Shown piece after piece: positions 1 through 8,325 of a stretch of 64,000 nucleotides of DNA. The first letter of the stretch is position 1. Each line of letters starts with the position of its first letter. The stretch is from Mariniblastus sp. (GTDB lineage Bacteria; Planctomycetota; Planctomycetia; Pirellulales; Pirellulaceae), in the NCBI GenBank assembly GCA_022447605.1, contig JAKVBG010000001.1:1-64000 (forward strand), given 5' to 3'. A model generated the notes under the pieces. It was not told the origin of the DNA. It did not search any database and saw nothing but the letters and a program-made list of their open reading frames with translations. The position numbers and the translations under genes were made by a program.

Positions 1-162
1 GATCGCCTTGTAAAGTTCCATACTGGCCCGCAGCTGTTCCGGGTTGAGACTCATGATCTGCACGATATTCCAGACCTGTCCGGAACGGGCAATCGCCGCG
101 TCAAATTCCTGTTTCAAGGGCCCGGTCGCTTGTTCTACCGGCACCTGTTCAATCCATGGCAT
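1..162 (-). CDS. AhpD-like / carboxymuconolactone decarboxylase-family protein, N-terminal 54 residues (runs off the left edge)
   Basis: The reading frame starts at an ATG at 162 (minus strand), preceded by AGGAG seven bases upstream, and stays open to the window edge, so only the N-terminus is visible. The start MPWIEQVPVEQATGPLK followed by a stretch on 'WNIVQIMSLNPEQLRASMELYKAI' resembles the peroxidase-related / AhpD-like alkylhydroperoxidase fold (carboxymuconolactone decarboxylase family), whose members open with a short 'W/F I ... A G ... L' lead and a helix ending in the 'P...L.A...LY..I' pattern. The catalytic CxxC would lie beyond the edge and cannot be checked. Family membership is inferred; a substrate cannot be named. 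Confidence 0.6.
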   Translation of the reverse strand, partial: MPWIEQVPVEQATGPLKQEFDAAIARSGQVWNIVQIMSLNPEQLRASMELYKAI

Positions 163-376
163 GTTCGATCTCCTGTCTTATGACCCGGGCCACTCAGGAC
201 TTCCAGGTACCACTTTTCCGTCAAACTGAAGAATGTAGGCAGGTTTTCTGCCGGGCGACCTGAACTTTTCAAGTCTTCCCCCTGGCCAACCGAATTTTAA
301 ATACGATACCCTTGGCCACCCTCATCCTAACAGCTAGCAATGGTCTGGTCGCCAGGCAACTGAAACGGATTCTCGC

Positions 377-1789
377 ATGACAAGCTGGATTTTTCTGTCG
401 TTGATCGGTTCGCTATTGCTCTTGGCAGGATGCGCTTGCGGTTTTCTCGTATCCAATCGCCGCGCTGCCAAGGCGAAAAATTGCAGAACTGCGGCGGAGA
501 ATACTCCGTCGCTATCTTTATTACCGCCTGGTCAGGATGGTGCGGAATGCTGCCAGCGCGAACGGAGCCAGCTGAACGACCAATTGAAGATGCTGCAGGA
601 ACTGTGTGACGAACTGTTGACCGATCGTGAACAATCCCTTCAGGAACGAGCTGAGTTGGAAGCCCAGATTCAACTCCATCGCGAGCTGGTGTTTGAACTG
701 GAGACGCTTTACCTGAATGAGCACCAGGCGCGGCTCGCATCGGTCGAACAGATTTCACCAACCCGGGAAAGCCAACACACGTTGCGATCCGGCGTCCACA
801 GCAGGGCATTGCTGATCGAGCTGGGCCGAGAGTTGAATGACCAGCAAAACCGACTTCCCGAATTGCGACAGGAGCTGGCAGAATGCCGTGATCAACTCCA
901 ACAGCAACAGCAACAGAATGCTTTGCTCAGTAGTTCGATTACCGAACTACAGGATACGGTTGCCGCCAGCCACGTCCAAATAGAAGAGGCTCGTGCAGAA
1001 GAGCGATCAAGAGCTGATCGCCTCGCAAAACAATTACAGGATACGGAAAACTCGCTACTGGACATGACGACTTGTGCAGAAAACCTCAGCACACGGTTGA
1101 ATTTGACCCAGGCCGAACTCGTTGAGGTCACACACCAGTTGGCAGAAAATCACGTGTCCCGGGAAGCAGACCACCTTGAACCGGCCGAACGGCAGGAAAA
1201 TACGGGCGTCCATAGCCCCGAGCAACTCGGCCTGGACCCGGCCGAAATAAAACAACGATTGCACATGCTCCTGCAGCAGAGAGACTCGGCACTGGATCGA
1301 GTCAACCACATGCGCAAGGAGATTGAGGCGCTCAAATCTCAGGCAACAGTCAGCGAAGAGACAATCGGAGATTTGAGGCGCGAACGAGATGCACTGCGGA
1401 AGCGGGAAGCAACGGCGACTTTGAAATTTCCGCGCCTGCTGGAAACACCCGCAGCCGGCAGGACAACCCCGCCCACGGCGGCAGGCCCCGAACTGAACCC
1501 GGTTCACTACGGTGGCACCACAGAAATCGACCCGGTACTCGGCCTGCTGTACACCACCCGTCCTGATTTGACAGACGACCTTCAACAGATTTCCGGCATT
1601 GCTGAAGTGCTGGAAACAAAACTCAATAAGCTTGGGGTCTATACCTACGAACAGATCTTCTCCTGGGACGGGCAGGCCATCGCAGAATTTTCGAAATTAC
1701 TCCGTTTCAAAGACCGGATGACCCGGGACAACTGGCAGGCACAGGCTCGTCAGCATTACCACGAAAAATACGTAGCCCGCGCGGCTTAG
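377..1789 (+). CDS. Membrane-anchored coiled-coil protein with C-terminal helix-hairpin-helix domain
   Basis: 470 residues. Residues 4-27 (WIFLSLIGSLLLLAGCACGF) form one hydrophobic membrane anchor. About residues 70-350 are rich in E, Q, L, R and A and are strongly coiled-coil-like, with Gln runs around residue 175. The last 75 residues (from DDLQQISGIAEVLETKLN) match the helix-hairpin-helix-like module found at the end of many planctomycete and proteobacterial proteins and beside NADH dehydrogenase subunit E, where the signature is 'L..I.GIG..LE..LN.LGI....QI..W' followed by 'F..R..RDNW..QA'. The architecture suggests a membrane-tethered structural or DNA/envelope organising protein, but no enzymatic motif is seen. 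A weak GC-rich hairpin near 1797-1811 follows the stop. The HhH call is solid; the cellular role is unknown. Confidence 0.75.
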   Translation: MTSWIFLSLIGSLLLLAGCACGFLVSNRRAAKAKNCRTAAENTPSLSLLPPGQDGAECCQRERSQLNDQLKMLQELCDELLTDREQSLQERAELEAQIQLHRELVFELETLYLNEHQARLASVEQISPTRESQHTLRSGVHSRALLIELGRELNDQQNRLPELRQELAECRDQLQQQQQQNALLSSSITELQDTVAASHVQIEEARAEERSRADRLAKQLQDTENSLLDMTTCAENLSTRLNLTQAELVEVTHQLAENHVSREADHLEPAERQENTGVHSPEQLGLDPAEIKQRLHMLLQQRDSALDRVNHMRKEIEALKSQATVSEETIGDLRRERDALRKREATATLKFPRLLETPAAGRTTPPTAAGPELNPVHYGGTTEIDPVLGLLYTTRPDLTDDLQQISGIAEVLETKLNKLGVYTYEQIFSWDGQAIAEFSKLLRFKDRMTRDNWQAQARQHYHEKYVARAA

Positions 1790-2136
1790 CCAACCGCTCC
1801 CGGAGACGGGAATTCCGTCACCCACCGAAGACGCTCAAGCAATCGATGCGGCCGGCTTAACGAGCAACCCGCCAGTTCCACTCTTCACCGGCTGGCAGTC
1901 ACCGAAAGGGCAGAGATTACCGCCATCGGCTCGCCATCCTTTTCCAGCCGTCAAACTTTATCTAACCGTTGCTTCCACGTCCAAAAAACGCTTTCTGTCC
2001 ACGAAAACCACCTGGAATTCATGGAACTCATCAAGCGGAAGTAATAATTCCCCAGCACCGGGCACTGGACGCCACTCGAAATTGACACCCCACGAAACAA
2101 CCTTTGAATATTGACCGTCCCGACCTGGAAACATCC
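1790..2136. other. Intergenic stretch without a recognisable gene
   Basis: About 350 bases upstream of the LysM-domain gene. No frame shows a coherent protein. A short stem TCCCG/CGGGA sits at about 1797-1811, right after the preceding stop, without a following T-run. The segment presumably carries the promoter of the downstream gene, but I could not assign -35/-10 elements. Confidence 0.4.
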
Positions 2137-3078
2137 ATGAACAAGTTCAAGTACATCACCCTTGGAATCCTGCTGGTTGGCACCACACTGCTGTTAAATC
2201 ATCTGCTGCAGTTGGACTGGCCGCTGCAGGAGGACCGCGGTTCCGAGATTGTGCAGAATGATACCCGCAACGCGTCGTTGATCGACGACCAACCGGAAGA
2301 CCTGATCGACGGGGGCCAGGCACCGTCATTACGGGATCGCATCCTGGGCAGGCGCGAGACGGAGATGGGCAATTCCGCTAATCCCGAAACCCCTTCCGAC
2401 CAGAACGGCGCATCACCCTTCCAATTGCCCAACGGATCACCCTCGCTGGCACAAGCACCCAAGGATCGATCACACAACGAAAGTCCTGCCGGACCAACCC
2501 CGGTCGACAAAGATACGATTGACGAAATCGTCGTACCCGATTTCTCCCACCTGGAGACGACGATCCTGGATACCGATGGGCAATCATTCGTAGCCCAAAC
2601 CGACCCTCCGCGGCTGATCAAAATACCCGATCCACCGGAGTTGGACCGGAATTGGGCCCGCGATAACGCCGAGACAGCAAGCCCGGCCAATGCGTTTGCC
2701 GACCGACTTCAGCTACCGCCCAGTCACAACATCACTCCACGACAACTGGCACCTTCTCGCGCGGGGAGCAACCCGCCGGGGCGCAACAATCGAACCCGTT
2801 CTTTCAGTCGAAAAACGGGGATTCCATTCGGCCTGAACCAGAAAGCCCACAGTGAACTGGCCGCAGTCCATCATCGCAGCGAGCAAGTCAAACCGGCGAC
2901 GACGAACTTCCTTGACCACAAAACAGAACCTGGCGATTCGTTACAGTCGCTTTCCGACCAGTACTACGGTCGGCCCGATTTCTATCTCGACATCTACCTC
3001 GCCAACCAGGACAAGTTGGTCAACCCGTCGACACTTCCGCCAGGCATGACCATCAAGATACCGATCTTCCAAGACTAA
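2137..3078 (+). CDS. Membrane-anchored protein with C-terminal LysM domain
   Basis: I chose the ATG at 2137 (protein starting MNKFKYITLGILLVGTTLLL); an in-frame ATG at 2104 would add 11 polar residues before the membrane segment, and neither start has a clear Shine-Dalgarno sequence. The first 25 residues are a membrane anchor or uncleaved signal. The middle 200 residues are Pro/Asp/Ser-rich and low in structure, resembling a periplasmic spacer. The last 50 residues (EPGDSLQSLSDQYYGRPDFY ... ILPPGMTIKIP-like) form one LysM motif, the peptidoglycan-binding module; the preserved pattern is 'GDSL..LS..YYG....Y..I..AN...L..P..L..G....IP'. It was probably a cell-wall-associated protein. No catalytic domain is visible. 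The gene converges on the hydrolase gene that follows. Confidence 0.75.
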   Translation: MNKFKYITLGILLVGTTLLLNHLLQLDWPLQEDRGSEIVQNDTRNASLIDDQPEDLIDGGQAPSLRDRILGRRETEMGNSANPETPSDQNGASPFQLPNGSPSLAQAPKDRSHNESPAGPTPVDKDTIDEIVVPDFSHLETTILDTDGQSFVAQTDPPRLIKIPDPPELDRNWARDNAETASPANAFADRLQLPPSHNITPRQLAPSRAGSNPPGRNNRTRSFSRKTGIPFGLNQKAHSELAAVHHRSEQVKPATTNFLDHKTEPGDSLQSLSDQYYGRPDFYLDIYLANQDKLVNPSTLPPGMTIKIPIFQD

Positions 3079-3115
3079 CCGATGGGGAACACCAGTGCGG
3101 GATTTTGATGGGAGA

Positions 3116-3144
3116 AACCGGTCTCATCCATTCTGATACCGGTT
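3116..3144. terminator. Inverted repeat between convergent genes
   Basis: AACCGGT at 3116-3122 pairs with ACCGGTT at 3138-3144 around a 15-base loop, between the stop of the LysM gene and the stop of the convergent hydrolase gene. There is no strong T-run on either strand, so a termination role is only plausible from position. Confidence 0.35.
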
Positions 3145-3146
3145 GA

Positions 3147-4115
3147 CTATTTGCGGCTGCGATCCTGCCAGCGAAAATCATCTTTGCGACCGGCGACCTT
3201 CTTCTCGATAAACAGCCCGATATCGGACGACATCCCGTCCCCCTGTTCTTTCAGCAGGTTTCGTCCCGTCAGGTTCGATTTGTATAAAATTTTGAACAGT
3301 GTTTGCTTTTTCCACCGTTGCTCAACCGGGAGTTTACTCGAGACTTTTTCCCGGCTGCCAGACAGAGTCGAGTAGATCGAATTACCTTCCCTCGAAGACG
3401 ACGAGTGACGCGATCCCCAGGTCAGGTAAATCGGCAGAGGCTCCGCATTCCTTCCACTGATCAGCGGGATCTTAAAAGCGGGTGTCATCGAGGCACTCTT
3501 AAATTTCCTTTCAGGAGAGATCATCACGATCGCTTTGACATCCTGTCCCTGTTTGATCCCTCCCAGCGGCTCCCAAGTCCAATCCCGCAACGCATAATCA
3601 ACCGCAAACGGCGACATCTTCCCCACCGCCCCAATCACCAACAAATCGATATTGAGGTCACCCAGGTTGTTCTTGGAAACCAGAAAGCGTTTACAAGTTT
3701 CAATGTCCTCGACAAAACCGAGAAAATCACTCTTCCGAAACTTGTCTCGCTTAATCGTCTCGTCACTGTTCTTGAGCGAAATGCTGTCACCATGACCCCG
3801 CATGTCGGGCACCAGCACGGAACATCCCCGCTCTCGGTGCAGGTAGGTTGCCAAACCATACAGATCTTGACGACTCCCGTTCCAATCATGCAGCAGGATC
3901 ACGGGTACCGAGTTCTTGCCAGGCTTGCCCGGGAACCACTCGGCCCGCAATTCGACACCATCCTTGGTCACCAGGAAAACGGTCTCCGGATCAGCAATTT
4001 CCGTCTTTTTGCTCTCCTGCCCGTTCAATTCGCCAGCCCCGCACAAGGCAGCGAGGATCAACAAGATAGACAGTTGGTACCTTTTTTCAGTTCGAATGAT
4101 CATGCGTACTTTCAT
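3147..4115 (-). CDS. Secreted alpha/beta-hydrolase-fold protein
   Basis: 322 residues. An N-terminal signal peptide (YQLSILLILAALCGAGELNG) implies export. The segment VPVILLHDWNGSRQDLYGLA ('HDW' oxyanion-hole strand) followed by SVLVPDMRGHGDS is the first half of the alpha/beta-hydrolase fold as found in dienelactone-hydrolase-like and acyl-peptidase-like proteins. The usual nucleophile elbow G-x-S-x-G is not evident; at the expected place there is 'LLVIGAVGKM', so the Ser may be replaced and catalytic activity is doubtful. The C-terminal part is basic and ends in KKVAGRKDDFRWQDRSRK. M1 and M5 are both possible starts. This pattern (secreted, degenerate hydrolase) recurs in planctomycetes as I recall; the substrate is unknown. 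Confidence 0.7.
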   Translation of the reverse strand: MKVRMIIRTEKRYQLSILLILAALCGAGELNGQESKKTEIADPETVFLVTKDGVELRAEWFPGKPGKNSVPVILLHDWNGSRQDLYGLATYLHRERGCSVLVPDMRGHGDSISLKNSDETIKRDKFRKSDFLGFVEDIETCKRFLVSKNNLGDLNIDLLVIGAVGKMSPFAVDYALRDWTWEPLGGIKQGQDVKAIVMISPERKFKSASMTPAFKIPLISGRNAEPLPIYLTWGSRHSSSSREGNSIYSTLSGSREKVSSKLPVEQRWKKQTLFKILYKSNLTGRNLLKEQGDGMSSDIGLFIEKKVAGRKDDFRWQDRSRK

Positions 4116-4454
4116 GGCTAGGATGTCGGACCGTTAAATCGTAGAACAGCGGGAAAAATGGGTCAAATTCAGTTTTGTTACAACCTGGCAATAACTCATT
4201 TTCTGGGGAACCGAATCGCCAAACAATCCGTCGAAATTAATTGAAAATTTGCACAAAAACACTGGAAAGCAGCTAAAAATTGGCTTTCCAAAACTGTCTG
4301 CGGATGATTTGGGTTGCCATTTCCCTTTTTTCGTCCGAAAATATAGATACTGCCTCGAGCAAATACCGCTCAACTGCTTCCATACTGCGGTAACGGACAT
4401 TGAAGTCTTCGACATCTGGCTTGATTTCGAGCCTGGGAAACAGGGACCCACAAA
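4116..4454. promoter_or_regulatory. Divergent intergenic region, AT-rich
   Basis: 339 bases between the outward-reading hydrolase (minus) and VWA (plus) genes, clearly more AT-rich than its surroundings, as expected for two divergent promoters. No gene is supported: the overlapping reading frames have no family resemblance. A CAGGGA about ten bases before the ATG at 4455 can serve as the ribosome binding site of the VWA gene. Confidence 0.4.
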
Positions 4455-6467
4455 ATGATCAAACGTTTGCGAAGGTGGTTGCAGGTTAAAACGGGCCGCG
4501 TAGAGACTCCGATCGATGGAGATGCTCCTTTCTGGGTCGTCAGTGTTGGCTTTCACCTGCTTCTACTTGTCCTGCTGGCCAAGTACATGATCGACCCCAA
4601 CGTGCCGGATCATCCCAAACTGGTCGTTGACACCAGTGAAGTGATCGACCTGCTCGAACTTCCACCCGAAGTCGCTTTCGACGACGAGACCATGGAAGAA
4701 TTAGGGGCCAAGGACGACGACGCCTTTGAGTTGGCTAACGCTGAAGCCCCGGAGGTCTCGATTGAAAACGAAGTTTCCGAGGATTTTGACGTTCCCGTGA
4801 TGGAAGACCTGGGTGAAATCGTCACCAAGAACGATGATTTTTTCACAGATACTGCAGAAGTCCTGACCGAGGTCTCCCAGACCGGCGCCGCCGGCTACAG
4901 CGTCAAGGGTGCATCCGGGGCGGTTGATCGAATCACCGAAGAGATCCTCCTTTCGCTTCAGGAGCGGAAAACGACCGTTGTCTGGATGTTTGACCAGTCA
5001 GCCAGCCTATTGCGACAACGGGAGGAGATTCAGGATCGGTTCGAGCGAATCTACCACGAACTGGGCGTCCTCAAGGCCTCAGGGGATAAGTCCTTTGCGA
5101 AACATGATGACCGACCTTTGCTGACACAGGTCTGGGCCTTTGGGCAGACAATCAACCCGATGCTGGAAGAAGAAACGGACGACCCGGAACTGATCAAGGC
5201 GTCGATCGGAAAAATCCCCCGCGACAATACCGGAGTCGAGAACGTCTTCTCAACGGTGCTGCAGGGTGTAGATTCCTATCGAAAATACCGTCGCATCAAC
5301 CGCGCCAGCGGTGACCGCGACCGGAATATCATGTTCATCGTTGTATCCGACGAAGCGGGTGACGACGCGGCGCGACTGGACGATGCCGTCGAGGCTTGTA
5401 GCAAGTATGAAATACCCGTGTATGTGATCGGTGTTCCCGCACCGTTTGGTCGTGACAAAACCTACGTGAAATGGGTTGACCCGGATCCAAAGTTTGACCA
5501 GTCACCACAATTTGCCGAGGTTTCTCAGGGCCCTGAATCACTGTTTTCCGAACGTCTGAAGCTGGAGTTCAATGGTGGTGATTTCGAAGATCTTGAGATG
5601 ATTGATTCCGGTTTTGGACCGTTCAGCCTGACACGACTCTGTTTTGAAACGGGGGGCATCTACTTTGCCGTCCACCCGAATCGTCGTGTGGGCAGGGTGC
5701 GACGAACGGAGACGGACGCGTACTCGGCCGATCTGAGGTACTTTTTCGACTCGAAAAACATGCGGAAGTACCGGCCCGATTACGTCTCCCGACAAGAGTA
5801 CATGAAGCGATTGAAGAAAAACGATTGCCGTTACGTCCTGGTACAGGCTGCGGAAGCTTCCGCGACAGGCCAGTTGCAGGCACCCCAATATCGATTCCCC
5901 AAGCTGAACGAAGCGACCTTTGTCAATGCCATCAGCCAGGCCCAACGGGCCGCGGCCGTACTCGAACCGAAGTACGAGCAACTGTATGCGATTCTAAAAG
6001 CGGGCGAACAGGATCGCGAAATGGAAGCTTCGCCACGATGGCAGGCCGGTTACGATCTCGCCTTTGGCCGGATCATGGCCAGCAAGGTCCGTGCTGAGTC
6101 TTATAACGCCATGCTGGCGTTGGCCAAGACCAAATTGAAATTTGAAGACGAGCAGAACAACACCTGGATTCTCGAACCGGCCGATACGATCAGCACCGGG
6201 AGCCAGGCAGCCAAGTTGGCTGAAAGAGCCAGGATTTATCTGGAGCGGGTCATCGACCAGCACCCCGACACACCCTGGGCGATGTTGGCCGCACGTGAAC
6301 TGGAAACGCCACTCGGTTGGCAGTGGACAGAAGCCTTCACTCCGCCGCCAACCCCACCCGGACCACGGGCCAACAATAACAACAACAATAACAATCCACC
6401 CAGGGCGAATCCCCGGCCGCAGGCCAACGCAATGCCCAAGGTGAAACGGCCACCCCCCAAGCTCTAG
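4455..6467 (+). CDS. Membrane-anchored von Willebrand factor A-domain protein with poly-Asn tail
   Basis: 670 residues. A single membrane segment lies near residues 27-45 (FWVVSVGFHLLLLVLLAKYM), followed by a highly acidic linker (about residues 50-160). A VWA-like domain starts around residue 172 with TTVVWMFDQSASLLRQR; the MIDAS motif is DQSAS, i.e. D-x-S-x-S as in VWA domains, and a later strand NIMFIVVSDEAGDDAARLDD carries the second conserved acidic site. The C-terminal third is helical with no recognised domain and ends in a Pro/Asn-rich tail with eight consecutive Asn. The MIDAS suggests metal-dependent protein binding in the periplasm. The gene stands alone and ends at a strong bidirectional terminator. 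The VWA call is confident; the role is unknown. Confidence 0.8.
   Translation: MIKRLRRWLQVKTGRVETPIDGDAPFWVVSVGFHLLLLVLLAKYMIDPNVPDHPKLVVDTSEVIDLLELPPEVAFDDETMEELGAKDDDAFELANAEAPEVSIENEVSEDFDVPVMEDLGEIVTKNDDFFTDTAEVLTEVSQTGAAGYSVKGASGAVDRITEEILLSLQERKTTVVWMFDQSASLLRQREEIQDRFERIYHELGVLKASGDKSFAKHDDRPLLTQVWAFGQTINPMLEEETDDPELIKASIGKIPRDNTGVENVFSTVLQGVDSYRKYRRINRASGDRDRNIMFIVVSDEAGDDAARLDDAVEACSKYEIPVYVIGVPAPFGRDKTYVKWVDPDPKFDQSPQFAEVSQGPESLFSERLKLEFNGGDFEDLEMIDSGFGPFSLTRLCFETGGIYFAVHPNRRVGRVRRTETDAYSADLRYFFDSKNMRKYRPDYVSRQEYMKRLKKNDCRYVLVQAAEASATGQLQAPQYRFPKLNEATFVNAISQAQRAAAVLEPKYEQLYAILKAGEQDREMEASPRWQAGYDLAFGRIMASKVRAESYNAMLALAKTKLKFEDEQNNTWILEPADTISTGSQAAKLAERARIYLERVIDQHPDTPWAMLAARELETPLGWQWTEAFTPPPTPPGPRANNNNNNNNPPRANPRPQANAMPKVKRPPPKL
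6372..6395 (+). repeat. Asn-codon microsatellite (8 x AAC/AAT)
   Basis: Eight consecutive Asn codons (mix of AAC and AAT) at residues 640-647 of the VWA protein, flanked by Pro-rich sequence. The triplet repeat can change length by slippage without shifting the frame. Confidence 0.9.
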
Positions 6468-6503
6468 CCAGCTGCTATGGGGGTGTTGCCTCGTGAATCC
6501 TAC

Positions 6504-6537
6504 AAAAAAAGTCGGTCCCTGACAGACCGACTTTTTT
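6504..6537. terminator. Bidirectional intrinsic terminator
   Basis: Perfect stem GTCGGTC (6511-6517) / GACCGAC (6525-6531) with a 7-base loop, bracketed by A7 on the left and T6 on the right so it can end transcription from both sides. It sits exactly between the convergent VWA gene and the lipoprotein gene. Confidence 0.9.
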
Positions 6538-6553
6538 CTGTTTCCACTCGTGA

Positions 6554-7210
6554 TTAGTGCATTAACGAGGCATCATCAGCGACCATTTCCAACCGGTCGT
6601 AGGCACAGAAACGCCTGGAAATGAACTCGGTCAACTTGGCCAGAAAGACCGCTTCAAATTTCCGGTCATTCGTTTGGATGGCAGGTCGGGGCTGCTCCGG
6701 AAACTGAAACTCATCAGGCCCGATCGAATAAGATACCTGGCCTTCGTTCTCGATATCAAAAACGGTAGCAGTCACTTCACAACGGCCCTGGTAAAGGGTC
6801 GAACCCTCCTTGATCGAATAATCGGCAATCTGGATTCCGACCACGACGTCCGCTTGAACGCCCTGGCCAATCGCGTAGAAGTCGGTTTCATCCCAGGTAT
6901 TCCTGTCGGCCCAATCTTCAATCGTCTTGGCGGGAATGATTTTGATACCTTTGACGCCATTCTGCAATTTCATACCAACCAACTTGCTGATGGTGTCGGT
7001 CAAGGTATCAGGACCGTAGGCCGATGCGTCGGAAATACAGACAACCGCTACGCGTTTCCCTTCCAGATCACTGTACTCGGCGGGAATTTTGTGCCCCTTC
7101 ATGACATAAAGCAACTGGGCCAATCCACCCATGCATCCGACGCTCGAGATCAGCGATACGATGGTCAAACCGCAAACAAAAAACTTCACCCAACTGCCGT
7201 TTCTTGACAT
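6554..7210 (-). CDS. Hypothetical lipoprotein
   Basis: 218 residues. The N-terminus MSRNGSWVKFFVCGLTIVSL continues to a lipobox-like LISSVGC with Cys26, so a lipoprotein signal peptide is likely. The mature part opens with a Rossmann-like strand (DLEGKRVAVVCISDASAYGP), then KGIKIIPAKTIEDW and ADVVVGIQIADYSI, reminiscent of periplasmic proteins of the CsgG/DUF799-like fold that assemble surface structures, but I cannot confirm that family. It ends at a bidirectional terminator shared with the VWA gene; no partner gene is adjacent. Function unknown. Confidence 0.7.
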   Translation of the reverse strand: MSRNGSWVKFFVCGLTIVSLISSVGCMGGLAQLLYVMKGHKIPAEYSDLEGKRVAVVCISDASAYGPDTLTDTISKLVGMKLQNGVKGIKIIPAKTIEDWADRNTWDETDFYAIGQGVQADVVVGIQIADYSIKEGSTLYQGRCEVTATVFDIENEGQVSYSIGPDEFQFPEQPRPAIQTNDRKFEAVFLAKLTEFISRRFCAYDRLEMVADDASLMH

Positions 7211-7476
7211 CTGATTTTTCCTTGTTTTGGCACCGTTATTCTACCGGTAGGGTTTCCACCCTTTCGCCACGAGGAAACTCGGCATCCTGCCGTCGGGAAG
7301 GCCCGAAAAACGTCTCGCAAGTGAACGCAAACCGGAGCGTGATGATTGAAAGCAAGTGGATCAATACTGGCTGTCAATCCGGGCCGGTCGATGGAAATCG
7401 CGGGAAGATTAGCGATTGGGCGTTACGCGTTCAAGACCAACTGGAGAGGTGATAGCAACGCGTTACCTGGCATTGC

Positions 7477-8286
7477 TCAATACTCTTCCAGGTAATGGTC
7501 GGCATCCTTTTCGCGGACAGAAAACCGCCTGATTCCCTGCGCCCGGCCCGTTTTGGGATCGATATCGACAATGGCACCATTCAAGCGGACATCGTTTTGG
7601 GCGACCAGGAACGGGAGCGGCTTGAAAGTAATCGTAGCTTCCATGACTTTATCGATCTGACGGCCCAAGATACTTTCGTGTGGCCCGGTCATCCCGACGT
7701 CCGATTGAAACGCCGTCCCCCCGGGAAGAACCTGTTCGTCGGCTGTCGCGACATGGGTGTGGGTACCCAGACAGGCAGAGACCCGACCATCCAGAAATCG
7801 ACCCATCAACTGCTTGTCACTCGTTGCCTCGGCATGAAAATCGCAGAATCGAATCTTCACGTCGGCCGGCAGCTCTTCCAGGATCCTGTCGGCAGCCTGG
7901 AACGGGCAATCAACCGGCCGCATGAATACCCGCCCCATCAAGCTGAATACGGCAACCTTACGACCGGTTTCCGATTTCACCACGACCCATGGCTTTCCAG
8001 GAGCCTGTTCCGGGTAATTGGCCGGTTTGACAATATTGGACTGGTTTTCCAGGATATCGATGATCTCTTTTTTCTTGTAGATATGGTCGCCGAGAGTGAT
8101 GCAATCCACCCCAGCCGCGACCAGCCGGCGGTAGATGCCCGGGTTGATCCCAGAACCTCCGTCAGCATTCTCAGCATTGACCACAGCCAACTCGATCGAC
8201 TCCTGGCGTCTGATGCCAGGCAGGACACCTGTCAGAAACTGAACACCAGGCTTTCCCACAACATCGCCGACAAAAAGGATCCTCAC
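7477..8286 (-). CDS. ymdB: YmdB-family metallophosphoesterase (2',3'-cyclic-nucleotide phosphodiesterase)
   Basis: I place the start at the GTG at 8286 (protein VRILFVGDVVGKPG), the family's canonical N-terminus; the longer frame to 8313 adds nine residues absent from homologues. Length 269 aa, normal for the family. Visible metal-site motifs: GDVVG near the start, VVNAENADGG, ITLGDH, DFHAEATSDK, GTHTHVATADE and DVGMTGP. The family hydrolyses 2',3'-cAMP in vitro and in Bacillus influences biofilm and motility; it is a di-iron enzyme. One oddity: the usual 'TLGNH' is 'TLGDH' here, replacing a metal-ligand Asn by Asp. It lies 39 bases downstream of rny on the same strand, the same order as the rny-ymdB pair of Bacillus, so co-transcription is likely. 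Confidence 0.9.
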   Translation of the reverse strand: MRILFVGDVVGKPGVQFLTGVLPGIRRQESIELAVVNAENADGGSGINPGIYRRLVAAGVDCITLGDHIYKKKEIIDILENQSNIVKPANYPEQAPGKPWVVVKSETGRKVAVFSLMGRVFMRPVDCPFQAADRILEELPADVKIRFCDFHAEATSDKQLMGRFLDGRVSACLGTHTHVATADEQVLPGGTAFQSDVGMTGPHESILGRQIDKVMEATITFKPLPFLVAQNDVRLNGAIVDIDPKTGRAQGIRRFSVREKDADHYLEEY

Positions 8287-8325
8287 GACACAACTTTCCA
8301 GTGCCCCAGGCACGTGATAGTAATC

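Noticed and set aside
1956-1967. TTTATCTAACCG upstream of the LysM gene, also found at about 51527 upstream of the porin gene, considered as a shared promoter motif
   Set aside because: A pair of matching 12-mers in a 64-kb window is expected by chance many times over; no third copy was seen.
4134-4556. 140-codon minus-strand frame overlapping the VWA gene start
   Set aside because: Overlaps a strongly supported gene and shows no homology or signal.
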